From NCBI GenBank assembly GCA_036785705.1, contig JAWUZG010000177.1:1984001-2048000 (forward strand): DNA of 64,000 bases, written 5' to 3'. The notes beneath the pieces are model-generated. The model did no database searches, was not told the origin of the DNA, and saw only the letters and a list, made by a program, of their open reading frames with translations. The stretch is from Acanthornis magna. Taxonomy: Eukaryota > Chordata > Aves > Passeriformes > Acanthizidae. Position numbers and translations under genes: made by a program. Positions 10,571-22,170 of this stretch are shown piece after piece (the stretch's first letter is position 1; each line of letters begins with the position of its first letter).

Positions 10571-12764
10571 GGCAAAAGGGGCGAAGGCGGCTCAGCTCAG
10601 ACCCTCTGGGAATTCTCAGAAATCCAAGGAAAGCTCAGAAATCCAAGGAAAGCTCCTGCTGCTCCCAGCAGGGTGTGCAGGGGAAAAAAATCTCCTTGGA
10701 AGATTTTCCAATTCCCTTTGATGCTTTTCCAACTTTTTTTTTTTCCCCCCTGTGCTGTCGGAATGAGGCTCCTTGGATCATCATTCCTAAAAGATTCCGC
10801 AGATTCCCTGGGGGGGAAAAAAAGAAAGGAGGATTTTTGTTTCTAAAAAAAAAATTTTACGATTCAAGGAGGGAAAATGGACTCCGCAAAATGGAATTTT
10901 GGGGAATTCTGCTGTGGAATTTCTTTGGAATTTTTTTTTTTTTTTAATTTTTTCCGACCTTTCCCAGTCGGGCCTTAAAAATGATCGGGAGTTAATGAGG
11001 AATTGGGGGGGGGAAAAAAAAGGAAGGAAAAATCGTGGGAATCACCATCTGGAGCGTTTCGTTTGTGGGATAAGGAGGCGGAGAGAGGGGGAAAAAGAAT
11101 GGGAATAAATCCAATCCGGGATTTGGGAAAGGGCCGAGGAGAATTTGGGGCGGGATGGATCCAAAGGGTTTTCCTGCCTATCCCAGGCAGGAGGACTCTG
11201 TGTCTCTCCCTGTTTATCCTGATTTTTCCCCTTCCCGAGAGCATTCCCAGATAGAATTCCGTGGTTTTCCTGCTCTTTTCCCTCACCCCTCGGGGCCTTT
11301 TTTCCCTCCCCTGCTCTCAGTTTCTTTGAGGATCTCTTGGATCCTTTTTCCGAGAAAATGATGAAATTCCCGGTCCTCATCCCAGGGCCTGGCAGAGCCG
11401 GGATCCCTCCAGAATCCAGGGATTTCTGCCGGAAAATCCTGGAATGGTTTCGTTGGGAAAGGACTGGAATCCCATCCGTTCCCACCCCTTGGACAATTCC
11501 CACAATCCCAGGTTTTCCTTGGACGCTCCCAGGGATCCGTGGGCAGCCACAGCTTCTCTGGGAATTCCATTCCACACTTTCCTTGCTCCCTCTCCATCCC
11601 TTTTCCCCACATTTTCCCATCTCCTTTCCCATTTTTCCTCATTTCCGGAGCCGTTTGGGACTCGGGGTCACCTCGGTTGCTTTTTCCCACTTTTCCCCTG
11701 CTATTCCCAACCTTTTCCAGGCATCCCAGGCTGCTCCAAAATCATATTCCCAATGCTCCCAGCCTTGGCTTCGCTCATCCCAAGGAGCCGTGTGCCGATT
11801 CCAAGATGGGAGTGATCAGAATTCCATGGATTTGGCTGCTCTTCCTTCAGGGTGGGAATGAGATTCCCGGGAATTCAGAGCACGGGAGATTCCCGAATTC
11901 CCTGTGGGGTGTGGATTGAAGGATGGGCTGATCCATGATTTCCTTGGAATTGCGGCGGTGCCGCTCTGGACCTGTTGAATTCCCGCAGTGATCCCGGAAT
12001 TCTAAATCCACGGATGCAGCATTCCCTGCCTGCCTCCCCTGTCCTGGTAGCGCTGCTCCAGCTGGGAATGTCGCCGGATTCTCTGGAAGGATTCCCTGGA
12101 AGGATCCGGCAGTGATCCCGGCCCTGTGGAATCCTTGGGATGAGGGAATTCCCCATTTCCCGGATGGATCCAGGCCATCCCGGAAATCTCCGGCTTTCCG
12201 CGGTTTTGAGAGTTATTTTTGTTGGAAGAGGATCCAAGCCTTGAATCCCAGCTGGGTCTGATCCCATTCCCAGATCCCATTCCCAGATCCCACTCCCAAC
12301 CCCACAGAATTCCAACTTTCCACAGAATTCCCGAGAATTCTGGAATTCCAGCTGCTCCAGGGCAGGGAGAGCTGAAAGCTGGGAAAATGTCTGGAAATCC
12401 ATCCCGGAGCAAAGAATTCCCAAGGCACCCCCACGGCAGTGTCCAGGCAGCTCTGTGGGATCACAAAATTCCCAAAATTCCTGCACAGGGCCACAGCCGC
12501 ATCCTGTTGGAAGCAGTTTGGGAACTCCCTGGCGGAGAATTCCCAGCCTGGGGAATGCTGGAGCTGCTGGAGCAGCAGCCCCGGGATCATTCCAGCCGTT
12601 TGTGCTTCCCGGGACCCTCGGGAGTTTTGTAGGGCTGGAATTGGGGATTTTCCATGGAAAACCCCAGGGCAGTCAGGGGCACTTCCGGGCTCCCTCAAAT
12701 CCTGCCCCGGCGGGATCCGGGAATTCCAGAGGCGCTGGAATTGCGGAAGTGTGGCTGCGGGGAT

Positions 12765-12905
12765 GATCCCTGTGGAATGGCTGATCCCTATGGAATGGCT
12801 GCTCCCGGGATTTGGGAGAGGCAGGGAGGAGGCTCGGGGTTTATAAAATCCTCGGGATGATGGGAAGGAGGACAGCAAATGTGGGAATTCTGTTCCCACG
12901 GTGGA
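12765..12905 (+). repeat. Dispersed direct repeat, copy 2
   Basis: Partner of 10438-10570, with the same ordered blocks ending in TTCCCACGGTGGAA. Confidence 0.7.
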
Positions 12906-13130
12906 ACAGCCTGGATCTGGGAATTCCGGATGTGCTGGGGCAGGTGGGGTCAGGGCTACTGGGATGGACTGGGAGCACTGGTGGGAAGGAAATCCAAGGA
13001 AATCCTTGGAAAAACTGGGAAAACCCATCCCAAATTCCCAGGGCCATGTCCAGGCACTCCAGGGGGGGCTTTGGCCACATCCCAAATCCTCCTGGGGTGG
13101 ACAGAGGGGTTGGCCATCTGTGGATTTTGG

Positions 13131-13590
13131 ATGGAATGAGGGATATCCATGGATTTGGGATGGAATGAGGGATATCTGTGGATTTGGGATAGGATGAGGA
13201 GTTGAATATCCATGGATTTGGGATGGGATGAAGGATATCCATGGATCTGGGGTAGGAGGAAGGACATCCATGGATTTGGGATAGGATGGAGGATATCCAT
13301 GGATCTGGGGTAGGAGGAAGGATATCCATGGATTTGGGATGGGATGAGGGATATCCTTGGATTTGGGATGGGATGAGGGATATCCATGGATTTGGGATGG
13401 GATGAGGAGTTAGATATCCATGGATTTGGGATGGGATGAAGGACATGCATGGATTTGGGATGGTATGAGGGATAGCCATGGGTTTGGGATGCGATGAAGG
13501 ATATCCATGGGTTTGGGATAGGATGAAGGACATCCATGGGTTTGGGATGGGATGAGGGATAGCCATGGGTTTGGGATGGGATGAGCCCAG
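13131..13590. repeat. 31-bp GGATATCCATGGATTTGGGA minisatellite
   Basis: About 14 copies of ATCCATGGATTTGGGATGGG followed by ATGAGGGAT, with the variants GAGTTAGAT and GGACATCC. The unit contains the palindrome ATCCATGGAT. Confidence 0.93.
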
Positions 13591-13689
13591 GGCAGCTCCG
13601 GAGGGGACAAGGGGGTGGCACTGGGGACATTCCAGGTGCAGAGGGAGGTCTGATCCCAGAGCTCTCCCCGGGAATGGGCCCTGCGTGGG

Positions 13690-14060
13690 GGGGCTGTGGG
13701 ATCCTGTGGGAATGTCCATGGGGAGAGCGGGAATCCACTCCTGGCCTCCTCCTGGGAATGGCCCTTCCTGGGGGGAATTCCGGGGGTCCCTGTGGGAATG
13801 TCCGTGTCCACCCTGGGGGTCCTGTCCTGTCCCTGCTCGGGGGGGTTGTGGGCTCCTGTGGGAATGTCCATGTCCATCCCGGGTGTCCAATCCCGGATTC
13901 TCCCGAGGAACGCTCACTTTTTGGGGCTGCTCCCTGCTGGGGCTGGGGGTCCCAGGGGTCCCTGTGGGAATGTCCATGTCCATCCCGGGTGTCCAATCCC
14001 AGACTGTCCCCAGGAACTCTCACTTTTCGGGGCTCATCCCTGCTGGGGCGGGTGTCCCGT
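13690..14060. repeat. 64-108-bp minisatellite upstream of SHANK3
   Basis: CCTGTGGGAATGTCC recurs near 13707, 13791, 13855 and 13963, followed by CCATCCCGGGTGTCCAATCC and GGAACTCTCACTTTT. About four imperfect units. Confidence 0.8.
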
Positions 14061-14129
14061 GGGTCCCTCAGCAGATTCCCACGGGATCCCCCAGCCGGGA
14101 TGGCTCTCCCGGGGCTGTCCCGGCTGTCC

Positions 14130-14600
14130 CCGACCCTCTGTGTCCCCGCAGGGCCCCCGGGCGGGCGCTGACCGCGGCCCCGGCGCGGTGCGGGCGCGGA
14201 GCGGGCGCGGGTGCGGGCCGCCCGCCGCGGCGCTCGGCGCGGAGCGGAGCATGCCGCTGAGCCCCGCGGGCAGCAAGCATGAGAGCCCCGAGTCACCGCC
14301 GCCGCCACCGGAGCGCCAGCCCCGCGCCGCCGGCAGCGGCGAGCCGAGCCCCGGCCTGCGGGAGGAGCCGCGCCTGGAGCCGGCCCGCGGCCCCGCCGGG
14401 CCCCGCTCGCCCAAGCTGGCGGCCCCGATCCCGGCGCGCATGGAGGAGCCCGCGCCCGGCGCCATCGTGGTGCGCATCGGCATCCCCGACCTGCAGCAGA
14501 CGGTGAGTGACGGAGGGACGGCGGGGGCGGGAGGGGAGACCCCCGAGCGGCCGCAGCGCGCCGGGAGCGGCGGGAGGAGCGGGACTGCGACTCTGCCGCG
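14130..14600 (+). promoter_or_regulatory. SHANK3: CpG-rich promoter / first-exon region of SHANK3
   Basis: Non-repetitive, very CpG-dense DNA surrounds the first coding exon, with a GC-box-like GGGCGGGCG near 14159. TGTCCCCGCAG ending at 14151 resembles a 3' splice site, so this could be the second exon of a transcript with an upstream non-coding exon. The frame containing ATG 14251 stays open upstream to at least 13696, so no in-frame stop fixes the start. No TATA box is evident. Confidence 0.45.
14251..14502 (+). CDS. SHANK3: SHANK3 coding exon 1: N-terminal extension and first strand of SPN domain
   Basis: 84 codons. The first ATG (14251) has A at -3 and starts a Pro/Ser/Glu-rich, low-complexity extension (MPLSPAGSKHES...). 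The second in-frame ATG (14440) gives MEEPAPGAIVVRIGIPDLQQ, which lines up residue for residue with the classical mammalian SHANK3 start and puts the SPN arginine at position 12, the residue of the human R12C autism variant. SHANK1 and SHANK2 long forms also carry an acidic/Ser-Pro extension before this point, so 14251 is preferred but 14440 may also be used. The exon ends CAGACG/GTGAGT, phase 0. Both starts lie in the CpG-rich region. Confidence 0.85.
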
Positions 14601-14633
14601 CCGGGGTGAGCGGCGGGAGCGGTCCCGACCCGC

Positions 14634-15300
14634 ACCGGGATCTGCATCCCGATCCGCACCGGGATCTGCATCCCGACCCGCACCGGGATCTGCATCCCGA
14701 CCCGCGCCGGGATCCGCATCCCGAACCGCACCGGGATCTGCATCCCGACCCGCGCCGGGATCCGCATCCCGAACCGCACCGGGATCTGCATCCCGACCCG
14801 CACCGGGATCTGCATCCCGACCCGCACGGGGATCTGCATCCCGACCCGCACCGGGATCTGCATCCCGAACCGCACCGGGATCCGCACCGGGATCCGCACC
14901 CGGACCGGCCCCGACCCGCACCGGGATCTGCATCCCGACCCGCACCGGGATCCGCACCCGGACCGGCCCCGATCCGCACCGGGATCCGCATCCCGAGCGG
15001 TCCCAACTCGCACCGAGACCGGCCCCGACCCAAACCCAGACCGGCCCCGATCCGCACCCTGATCCTCATCCCGAGCTGCCCCCATCCGCACCGGGATCTG
15101 CATCCCGGCCGGTCCCGATCCGCACCGGGATCTGCATCCCTAGCGGTCCCAACTCGCACCGGGACCGGCCCCGACCCAAACCCAGACCGGCCCCGATTCG
15201 TGCCCGGGCCGGTCCCGACCCTCACTCTGATCCGCATCCCGGCTGGTCCCGGCCCCGACCCACACCCTGATCCGCATAGCGAGCGGCCCCGATCCGCAAC
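14634..15300. repeat. 23-24-bp CCGCACCGGGATCTGCATCC minisatellite
   Basis: Starts about 130 bp after the exon 1 donor. CCGCACCGGGATCTGCATCC plus CGAC or CGAA repeats about 25 times, becoming irregular after 15000 with CCGGTCCCGA and CCAAACCCAGACC units. GC-rich with high CpG density. Confidence 0.92.
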
Positions 15301-15395
15301 CCAGCCGGTCCCGGTCCCTGTCCCTGTCCCGGTCCCTGTCCCGGCCCCGGTCCCTGTCCCGGCCCCGGTCCCTGTCCCGGTCCCGGTCCCGCTCC
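15300..15395. repeat. CCGGTCCCTGTCC hexamer-derived array
   Basis: CGGTCCCTGTCC and CCGGCC units in tandem, C-rich on the + strand. Confidence 0.85.
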
Positions 15396-15715
15396 GCATT
15401 CCCGCCGCCCCCGACCCGCGCCCGGACCGGCCCCGCTCCGCATCCCGCCCGCTCCCGGCCCCGCTCCGCCACCGCTGCCGCCCCGGCAGCACCGGCAAAC
15501 TTCTCCCCGCCGCGGGCGGGGGGCGAGAGGCCCCGGGCCCGGCAGGACGGGTCGCCACTGCCCGAGTCCCCGGTGTCCCCATCTCTCTGCCTCGTAACCC
15601 CGTGTCCCCATGCCCGTGTCCCCACGCCCGTGTCCCCTCCGGTCCCCGCAGAGCCCGGCGGCAGCGCTGCCATCCCGGGCCGCTCCCCCCGCCAGGCGCC
15701 CGCGGCCGCCGGACA
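15396..15715. other. GC-rich intron 1 spacer
   Basis: CpG-rich unique sequence with a few GTGTCCCC repeats near 15600-15640. No exon recognised. Confidence 0.5.
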
Positions 15716-15940
15716 GGGCTGGGAACGGGAGCGGGAACGGGAGCGGGAGCGGAACCGGGAACGGGAGCGGAACCGGGAACGGGAGCGGGAGCGGGAACGG
15801 GAGCGGGAGTGGGAACGGGAACGGGACCGGGAACGGGAACGGGAACGGGAGCGGGAGCGGGACCGGGAACGGGAGCGGGAGTGGGAACGGGAGCGGGACC
15901 GGGAACGGGAGCGGGAGCGGGAGCGGGACCGGGGGCGGCT
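15716..15940. repeat. GGGAACGGGAGC G-rich array (G-quadruplex-capable)
   Basis: Hexamers GGGAAC, GGGAGC, GGGACC and GGGAGT repeat about 36 times on the coding strand, meeting the G3-N3-G3 pattern throughout, so both DNA and pre-mRNA could form G-quadruplexes. Confidence 0.92.
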
Positions 15941-16089
15941 CCAGCGCTGGCCTGGAAATGGGATCGGCTCCGGGACCGGCACCGGCGCCGGGACGGGCAG
16001 GGCCGGGCTGGGAGGGGGCAGTGCTGGGGTGTGATGGTCACTTGTGTCCGGGGGGTCATGGTCAGCCTGTGGTGGGTGCTTGGTGCTTG

Positions 16090-16350
16090 GCTGGGCCAGA
16101 CAGGGCGGCTGTGGTGGACACTGGAATGGTGTGGGGGGTGATGGACACTGGAATGGACAGTGATGGACACTGGAATGGGCAGTGATGGACACTGGAATGG
16201 TGTGGGATGGACACTGGAATGGTGTGGGATGGACACTGGAATGGGCAGTGATGGACACTGGAATGGTGTGGGGGGTGATGGACACTGGAATGGACAGTGA
16301 TGGACACTGGAATGGACAGTGATGGACACTGGAATGGTGTGGGGGATGCT
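16090..16350. repeat. TGGACACTGGAATGG minisatellite
   Basis: About 12 copies of TGATGGACACTGGAATGG alternating with ACAG, GCAG or TGTGGGGGG spacers (18-27-bp units). Confidence 0.9.
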
Positions 16351-16500
16351 GGGCACTGGAATTGTTTCCTCCCCGGTGGAGGGAATGGGGCACTCCAGGC
16401 AAAGCTTTGCTGGAGAAAAGCAGGAATTTCCCTCCCACAGCTCCTTTCCCAAGGGATCGCTGGAAAACGGAAATATTCCCAGTGCGGCATCCATGGAATG
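16350..16500. other. Intron 1 spacer
   Basis: Short unique sequence between minisatellites, with no recognised element. Confidence 0.5.
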
Positions 16501-17035
16501 GGGGTGGGAGCGGCTGGGGACACCCGGGGGATCCTGGGGACACCTGGGGGATCCTGGGGACACCTGGGGGATCCTGGATCTGCGCCCAGATCCTCCATCC
16601 AGAGATTCCTCTGGAGCTCTGGATCTGAACCCGGATCCTCCATCCAGAGATTCCTCTGGATCTCTGGATCTGGCCCTGGATCCCCTTCCCATAAACTCCC
16701 CTAGAGATCTGGATCCTGCCCTGGACCCTCCATCCATAAATTCCTCTGGATCTCTGGATCTGAACCTGGATCCCCTTCCCATAAATCCCTCAGGATCTCT
16801 CAATCCAGCCCCGGATCCTCCTCCCATAAATCCCTCTGGATTTCTGGATCTGAACCTGGATCCTCCTCCCATAAATCCCTCTGGATCTCTGGATCTGAAC
16901 CTGGATCTTCCTCCCATAATTCCCTCTGGATCTCTGGATCCGGCCCTGGATCCCCTTCCCATAATTCCCTCTGGATCTCTGATCCGGCCCTGGATCCTCC
17001 TCCCATAAGTCCCTCTGGATCTCCGGATCCATGGC
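16501..17035. repeat. 38-42-bp CTCTGGATCTG minisatellite
   Basis: Three copies of GGGGACACCTGGGGGATCCT are followed by about 11 copies of TCTGGATCTGAACCTGGATC plus CTCCTCCCATAAATCCC variants. Confidence 0.9.
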
Positions 17036-17880
17036 CGATGTCCCAAAGGCTTTTCCATAACAAGCCCTGCTTGAAGGTGGGAATTCTTTGGGATTATTGG
17101 GATGGACGGGCAGTTTCCCACCCTGAGCCTGACTCCATCCCAGTATTCCCAAGGTCAGGACTGCAGCTGGGAAAAGGTCAGCCTGCTAAATTCCCATCTT
17201 TTGTCCGGAGCCTCCAGGTGGGATCTGAGGTCGGGAAGTGACCTCCTGACTTTTCCAGCTCCCGTGGAATTGTCTCCACCCCTCTGAGGTTCATTCATCC
17301 CGAATCCTTTGAATTCCCTGGCGGTGTTTGGATTCCCGGGAGCAAATCTCCACCCAGGTTTTCTGGGAATAAAGAGCTCTTTTCCTTCGGCACATCCCGG
17401 CTTTTATCACCTGCACCTGGCCCCGAGTCAGGGAAAAGGGATTAAACTGCCTGCACCTGGAAAATCCCACCTGGAATGCTGGGGGAGCTCCTCGTGGGCG
17501 GCAGAGCTGCTCCAGGGAGCTGCAATTCCCAAAACCTCTGGAGTTTGTCACAACCCTTGGCCTCCCGGAGCTCAGGAAAAGTTTGGATAACGCTGGCAGG
17601 TCCCAGAGCTCCGGAAAAATTGGGACAATGCCCTCGGGTCCGTGCTGGGATTGTCGGGATTGTTTTGGGCAGAGCTGGGAGGCAGACTCGGAGATCCTGG
17701 GGGATTTTTTCCAGCTCGAGGTATTCTGGGATTCCATGGGAATGGAGCTGTGGGAGAGGAGCAGTTTGGAGCTTTTCCTGCTCTTTTCTCCTTCCCTTCC
17801 CTTTCCCTCTGGGAATTCCCAGCATCCTGGGAGGTGATGGGATCGCAATTCCTGTTTCTCCCACCCGGATTGTGGATGGA
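17036..17880. other. Intron 1 unique DNA
   Basis: No recognised exon, RNA gene or mobile element. Confidence 0.5.
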
Positions 17881-18205
17881 GGAGGGCTGGAATGTCCTGA
17901 GGTGTCCAGGGAGTCTGGAATGTTCTGGAATGTCCTGAGGTGTCCAGGGGCTCTGGAATTTCCTGGAATGTCCTGAGGTGTCCAGGGAGTCTGGAATGTC
18001 CTGAGGTGTCCAGGGAATCTGGAATGTGCTGGAATGTCCTGAGGTGTCCAGGGGGTCTGGAATGTCCTGGAATGTCCTGGAATGTCCCGGAATGTCCAGG
18101 GGGTCTGGAATATCCTGAGGTGTCCAGGGTGTCTGGAACGTCTTGGAATGTCCAGAGGTGTCCAGGGGGTTTGGAATGTCCGGAGGTGTCCAGGCAGGAA
18201 TTGTG
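17881..18205. repeat. TGTCCTGAGGTGTCCAGGG minisatellite
   Basis: About ten copies of GGAATGTCCTGAGGTGTCCA followed by GGGAGTCT or GGGGGTCT. Unit length alternates between about 27 and 45 bp because GGAATGTCC is sometimes doubled. Confidence 0.9.
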
Positions 18206-18464
18206 GACTATGGAAGGGATTTGATCTCCAGAAGGACGAATGGAACCATTCCGGATGTTTGTTGGGAGTTAAAATTCCAACAGGAAAAAGTCACAGGGAA
18301 AACCTGCTGGAGTTGGTGATTTCTGGGAATTGCTGTCCCAAATCCGTGTTGGTGTTGGGAAAATGGGAAAACGGGAAGTTTCCTGGGGCTGTGGGGTCCG
18401 AATTCCCGTGGGATCCCCAGGAGAAGGATTGGGGCAGGTTTGGGTGGGATCTGATCCATAAAAT

Positions 18465-18570
18465 CCTGGAATGGATTTTATGGACCCTAAAGGGACCTTA
18501 AATCCCATCCCATTCCCGCCCCTGCCATGGGCAGGGACAATTCCCAATATTCCAGGGTGCTCGGAGCCCT
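18465..18570 (-). mobile_element. CR1-like LINE 3' fragment (antisense)
   Basis: AGGGACCTTAAATCCCATCC, then CCTGCCATGGGCAGGGACA, then CCAGGGTGCTCGGAGCC follow the order of avian CR1 3' ends read antisense. Short and diverged. Confidence 0.45.
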
Positions 18571-18915
18571 GGCACTGATCCCAGTGTGAGATTCCAGGGA
18601 AAATATGGGATGTCCCACTGATCCCAGTGTGAGATTCCAAGGAAATTATGGGATGTCCCACTGATCCCATTATGAGATTCCAGCACTGTCCCATTCCCAA
18701 CACCATCCCAATCCCAGTTTGGCTCATCCAGGGAAGCTGTGGGATGTTTTCCCTGATCCCAGGGCAAGATTCCAGGGAAACCGTGGGGTGTTCCACTGAT
18801 CCCAGGGCAAGATTCCAGCGCTGTCCCATTCCCAGCATTGTCCCTATCCCAGTTTGGCTTTTCCAGGGAAACCGTGGGATATCCCACTGATCCCGGTGTG
18901 AGATTCCAGGGAATC
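18571..18915. repeat. GATTCCAGGGAAA...CCACTGATCCCA minisatellite
   Basis: About six units of 45-130 bp built from GATCCCAGTGTGAGATTCCA and GGGAAACCGTGGGATGTCCC. A longer block with CCCATTCCCAACA and CCCAATCCCAGTTTGGCT occurs twice (near 18690 and 18825). Confidence 0.85.
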
Positions 18916-20260
18916 CAGCCGTGATCCAGGGTCCAGGCTCAGCCCGGAGCTCCAGGTGCCTGTGCCGGCGTTTCCCATCTCGGATCTGTTCCGCAGGGCA
19001 GGGAACCGATTTCCTTGGACACCCTGGAGATTCCAAATCTCCAAATTAGGATTCCAAAAATCCAAATTCTCCAAATCTGGAGATTCCCAAACCGGCGATT
19101 CCTTTGGAACGCGGTAACCCGGCTCATCCCTCCTCCCTCACCTCGATCCGGGAACGCGATCCCGGGAAAAGGAGGATGCGCAAAGCCCCGAGGATCCTTT
19201 GGATCCTCCTGGAGCTGCAGATCCTTCGGGAAGAGCCATTCCCGCCCCTCCCGCGGCTCCGTGGGAGAGGGTGCTGGAGCCCCAGGATAAAATTATCCCA
19301 AACCTCCCACGGGGTCCGGGAGCGCCGAGCCGCTTTTTAAGGAGACAGGAACATGCCCAGGATCCTCTGGAATGATTCTGGATCTGTTCGATCCCCTTGG
19401 AAAACCCATTCCCGGAGTTTGGCGGGAGCCGCCCCCCGGTTTGGTGGGAAAGGAGGCAAATCCAGGGAATTCCAGGGAATTCCTGGATTTCCGCAGTGCT
19501 GGAATGCCAAGGGTGCCGGACCAAACCTTGGGATGCATCCCGTGGGAATGGGTGTGAATCCCAAGATTTTTCCGTTTACTTTTCCTCCGGAAGCAGGGAA
19601 AAGCTCATTCCCAGGAATCGCGGGCTCAGCACATCCCATAAAAACTGGGAAAAGCTCATTCCCAGGAATCGTGGGCTCAGCACATCCCATAAAAACTGGG
19701 ATGTGGGGAGACGAGGGGCTCGGGGAGCTGCCGGAATTCCGAGGGGTGGAGTTTGTGGGAAGAGCTCGGAAAAATCTGGGAAGTGCTGCCAGGGAGGCTC
19801 CTCCCGGAGCTTTCCAAAGGTTTTCCTTCCCTGTTTTGTGCTGCCAACTTTTCCTTTTCCCTTTTAAATCCCGGAAAAGCCGGAGCGAGGAGGTTCCAAT
19901 AAAATCCCAGTTGGATTTCACTGGGAGCAGCTCCCGGCACTGGAGTCCCTGGGGGTATCCAGCTGTAATTCCAGGTGTTTTTCCCGATGTTTTCTGGGAT
20001 GCGTCGGGAGCTCCCAATTTAAATCCACCCCGATCCCTCAATCCTTGGAATAACGGAGTGGGAATTCCCGGATTTTGTCCCCTCCGAGGTGGTTTTTAAC
20101 CGGGAGCATTCCCGGTTTTCCTCTTGCTCTGCCGAGGAGATTCCTTGGTGTCCCAGGGGTTTTTGGGAATGTTGGGTGTGGGTTCCTTTGGGATGAGGAA
20201 GAGGAGGCTCCCACCCATCCTGTGAGAGGGGAGGGGAGAACGTGGAAAAGGGAGTGAGGA
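18916..20260. other. Intron 1 unique DNA
   Basis: No coding signal. Contains a 52-bp perfect-type tandem duplication at about 19598-19702 (unit includes AGCTCATTCCCAGGAATCG, then GCTCAGCACATCCCATAAAA). Confidence 0.5.
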
Positions 20261-20261
20261 G

Positions 20262-20800
20262 AGTGGAAATTTTGTTGTGGGAATGTGGATTCCAAGGAAA
20301 ATGGAGAACGTGGAAAATGGAGGGATGAGAGTGGGAATTACACTGTGGGTATGTGGATTCCAGGGAAAAAAGCACATGGAAAAGGGAGGGATGAGGGTGA
20401 GAATTTCACTGTGGGAATGTGGGTTCCAAGGAAAATGGAGAATGTGGAAAAGGGAGGGATGAGAGTGGGAATTGCACCATGGGAATGTGGATTCCAGGGA
20501 AAAGCAGCACATGGAAAAGGAGGGATGAGGGGCCCCACTGTGGGGATGTGGATTCCAATGGAAAAGGAGTGCATGGAAAAAGGAGGGAGGAGAGTGGGAA
20601 TTGCACTGTGGGAATGTGGATTCCAGGGAAAATGGAGAATATGGAAAAGGGAGGGATGAGAGTGGGAACTGCACTGTGGGAACGTGGGTTCCAAGGAAAA
20701 TGGAGAATGTGGAAAAAGGAGGGATGAGAGTGGGAATTTCGCTGTGGGAATGTGGATTCCAGGGAAAAGAGCACATGGAAAAGGGAGGGATGAGGGGAGG
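20262..20800. repeat. 67-bp minisatellite, 8 copies
   Basis: GTGGGAATGTGGATTCCA recurs about every 67 bp from 20277 to 20744, followed by AGGGAAAATGGAGAATGTGG and GGGAGGGATGAGAGTGGGAA. Confidence 0.93.
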
Positions 20801-21440
20801 AGGGCTCACTTCCCACCAACTCCCTGCCTCCATCCCAAGGCTTTTCCATTCCCGGTTTTCCCAGTACTCAGATCCTAAAATCCACATAGATCCTGAAATT
20901 CCTCTCTGCGTGCTCCATTGTCTCAGCCTCATGAGCACTGAAAAAATGGGAAAATTGGAATATCGGGAATGGCCTCAACCTTTCCCAAACCTTTGACCCT
21001 TGGCAAAAATCCTTGACTGCCCAGAATTCCAACAGATTTTCCCCCACTTTCAGGGGAGGATCAAACCACTCCCGCCCAGCCCTGGATTTGCTTTTTGCTT
21101 GGAGCTTCCCATTGTTTTTCCATGGAAATGCAGCGCCTTTCAGATCCGACGGATCGAGCTCTGTGAATGGAGCAGCTGCTCTGCTTTTTTTCCCTCTTCC
21201 CCATTTCCATTTTTCCCTTCCCCATCCATGCAGGTGCTCCAGGGCTGGGATTTTTCCAGGCCTGCGGGTTTCTCTGCTGCCTGCGGATTTTTCCAGGCCT
21301 TTTTGGGAGCTGTTTTCCCGAGGCAGGCGTTGGAGCATCCGGAGGGAGGATCTGGGTGGAGCGGAGTGAGAGCTTCCCAAAAAGTGGAGAGAATCCAATG
21401 AGCGATCCCAGAAAACCCCTGGAAGGATTCAGGAGAAACA
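20801..21440. other. Intron 1 unique DNA
   Basis: Moderate-GC unique sequence with no recognised feature. Confidence 0.5.
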
Positions 21441-22170
21441 CAGCTTCAACCATAAATCCCAGGATTATTGAGGTTGGAAAAAGTTCCAAGATCAAATCCA
21501 AGATGGGCCTGATCCCAGCCCAGAGCACTGAGGGGAATTCTAGGAATTCCTCCTAGGGACTCCATGGGAAATCCTTCCTGAGGCCTGAGCCCTTTCCATG
21601 GAGCAATGATCCCAAATCTCCAATCCCAAGCTCCCCTGGCCCAGGCTGAGGCCGTTCCCTCTTTTCCCAGGGCTCATTCCCTGGAGCAGATCCCAATCCC
21701 CGCTGGCTCCCGGCAGGAGCTGTGCAGAGCCACAAGGACATTCCCCATCCCTGCCCCGATCCCAGCACAGCTCCCCTGGCCCCAATCCCGGGGCAGATCC
21801 CACTTTTCCCGGGCTCACACAGCCCTGCCAGCATTCCATGGGCAGCGATTCCATCATTCCAGAATCCTGGCATTCCCAGAATCCTGGCAAGGACCTTCCT
21901 GCCCATCCCCAAGGTGCCCCCGGAGCCTCCTCTGCTCCAGCCTCAGCCTTTCCCATCTCCCTCCAGAGTTTTCCAGTCTTTCCCAGCTCCCTCAGGAGTT
22001 TGATTTCTATGGGCACAAGGAGTCCTTAATTTAAGCAACTATTGGGAAAAAAAAAAAAAATTCCCTTTTTTTTCTGTTCCTGGCAGGTGCTGAAGCTCTT
22101 TGGTTGCTCACGCATTCCCAAGGAATCCAGGACAGAGCAGTTATTCCCAAATTTTTTTAACGCTGAGGAA
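21440..22170 (-). mobile_element. CR1 LINE 3' region (antisense), left arm of inverted pair
   Basis: Read antisense it shows the CR1 3' order: GGATTATTGAGGTTGGAAAA, then AGCCCTTTCCATGGAGCAAT, then GGCTGAGGCCGTTCCCTC, GAGCTGTGCAGAGCCACAAG and TTTCCCAGCTCCCTCAGGAG. The outer part (GTCCTTAATTTAAGCAACTA, then GAGCTCTTTGG-type sequence to about 22165) is shared in inverted form with 28595-29345, so both copies extend to the same point. The strand given is that of the putative LINE. Confidence 0.65.

Larger units (their letters stand above)
9461..13130. other. Upstream unique non-coding DNA
   Basis: No recognised gene. It contains homopolymer-rich DNA (10730-11030), pyrimidine-rich DNA (11570-11710), a CR1-like antisense fragment at about 11440-11580 and the duplicated segment listed separately. 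Frames here have no conserved protein signature. Confidence 0.5.

Noticed and set aside
14293..17121. Minus-strand open frame of 942 codons opposite SHANK3 exon 1
   Set aside because: Its length comes from the 23-24-bp and GGGAAC/GGGAGC arrays, and it is antisense to a confident exon.
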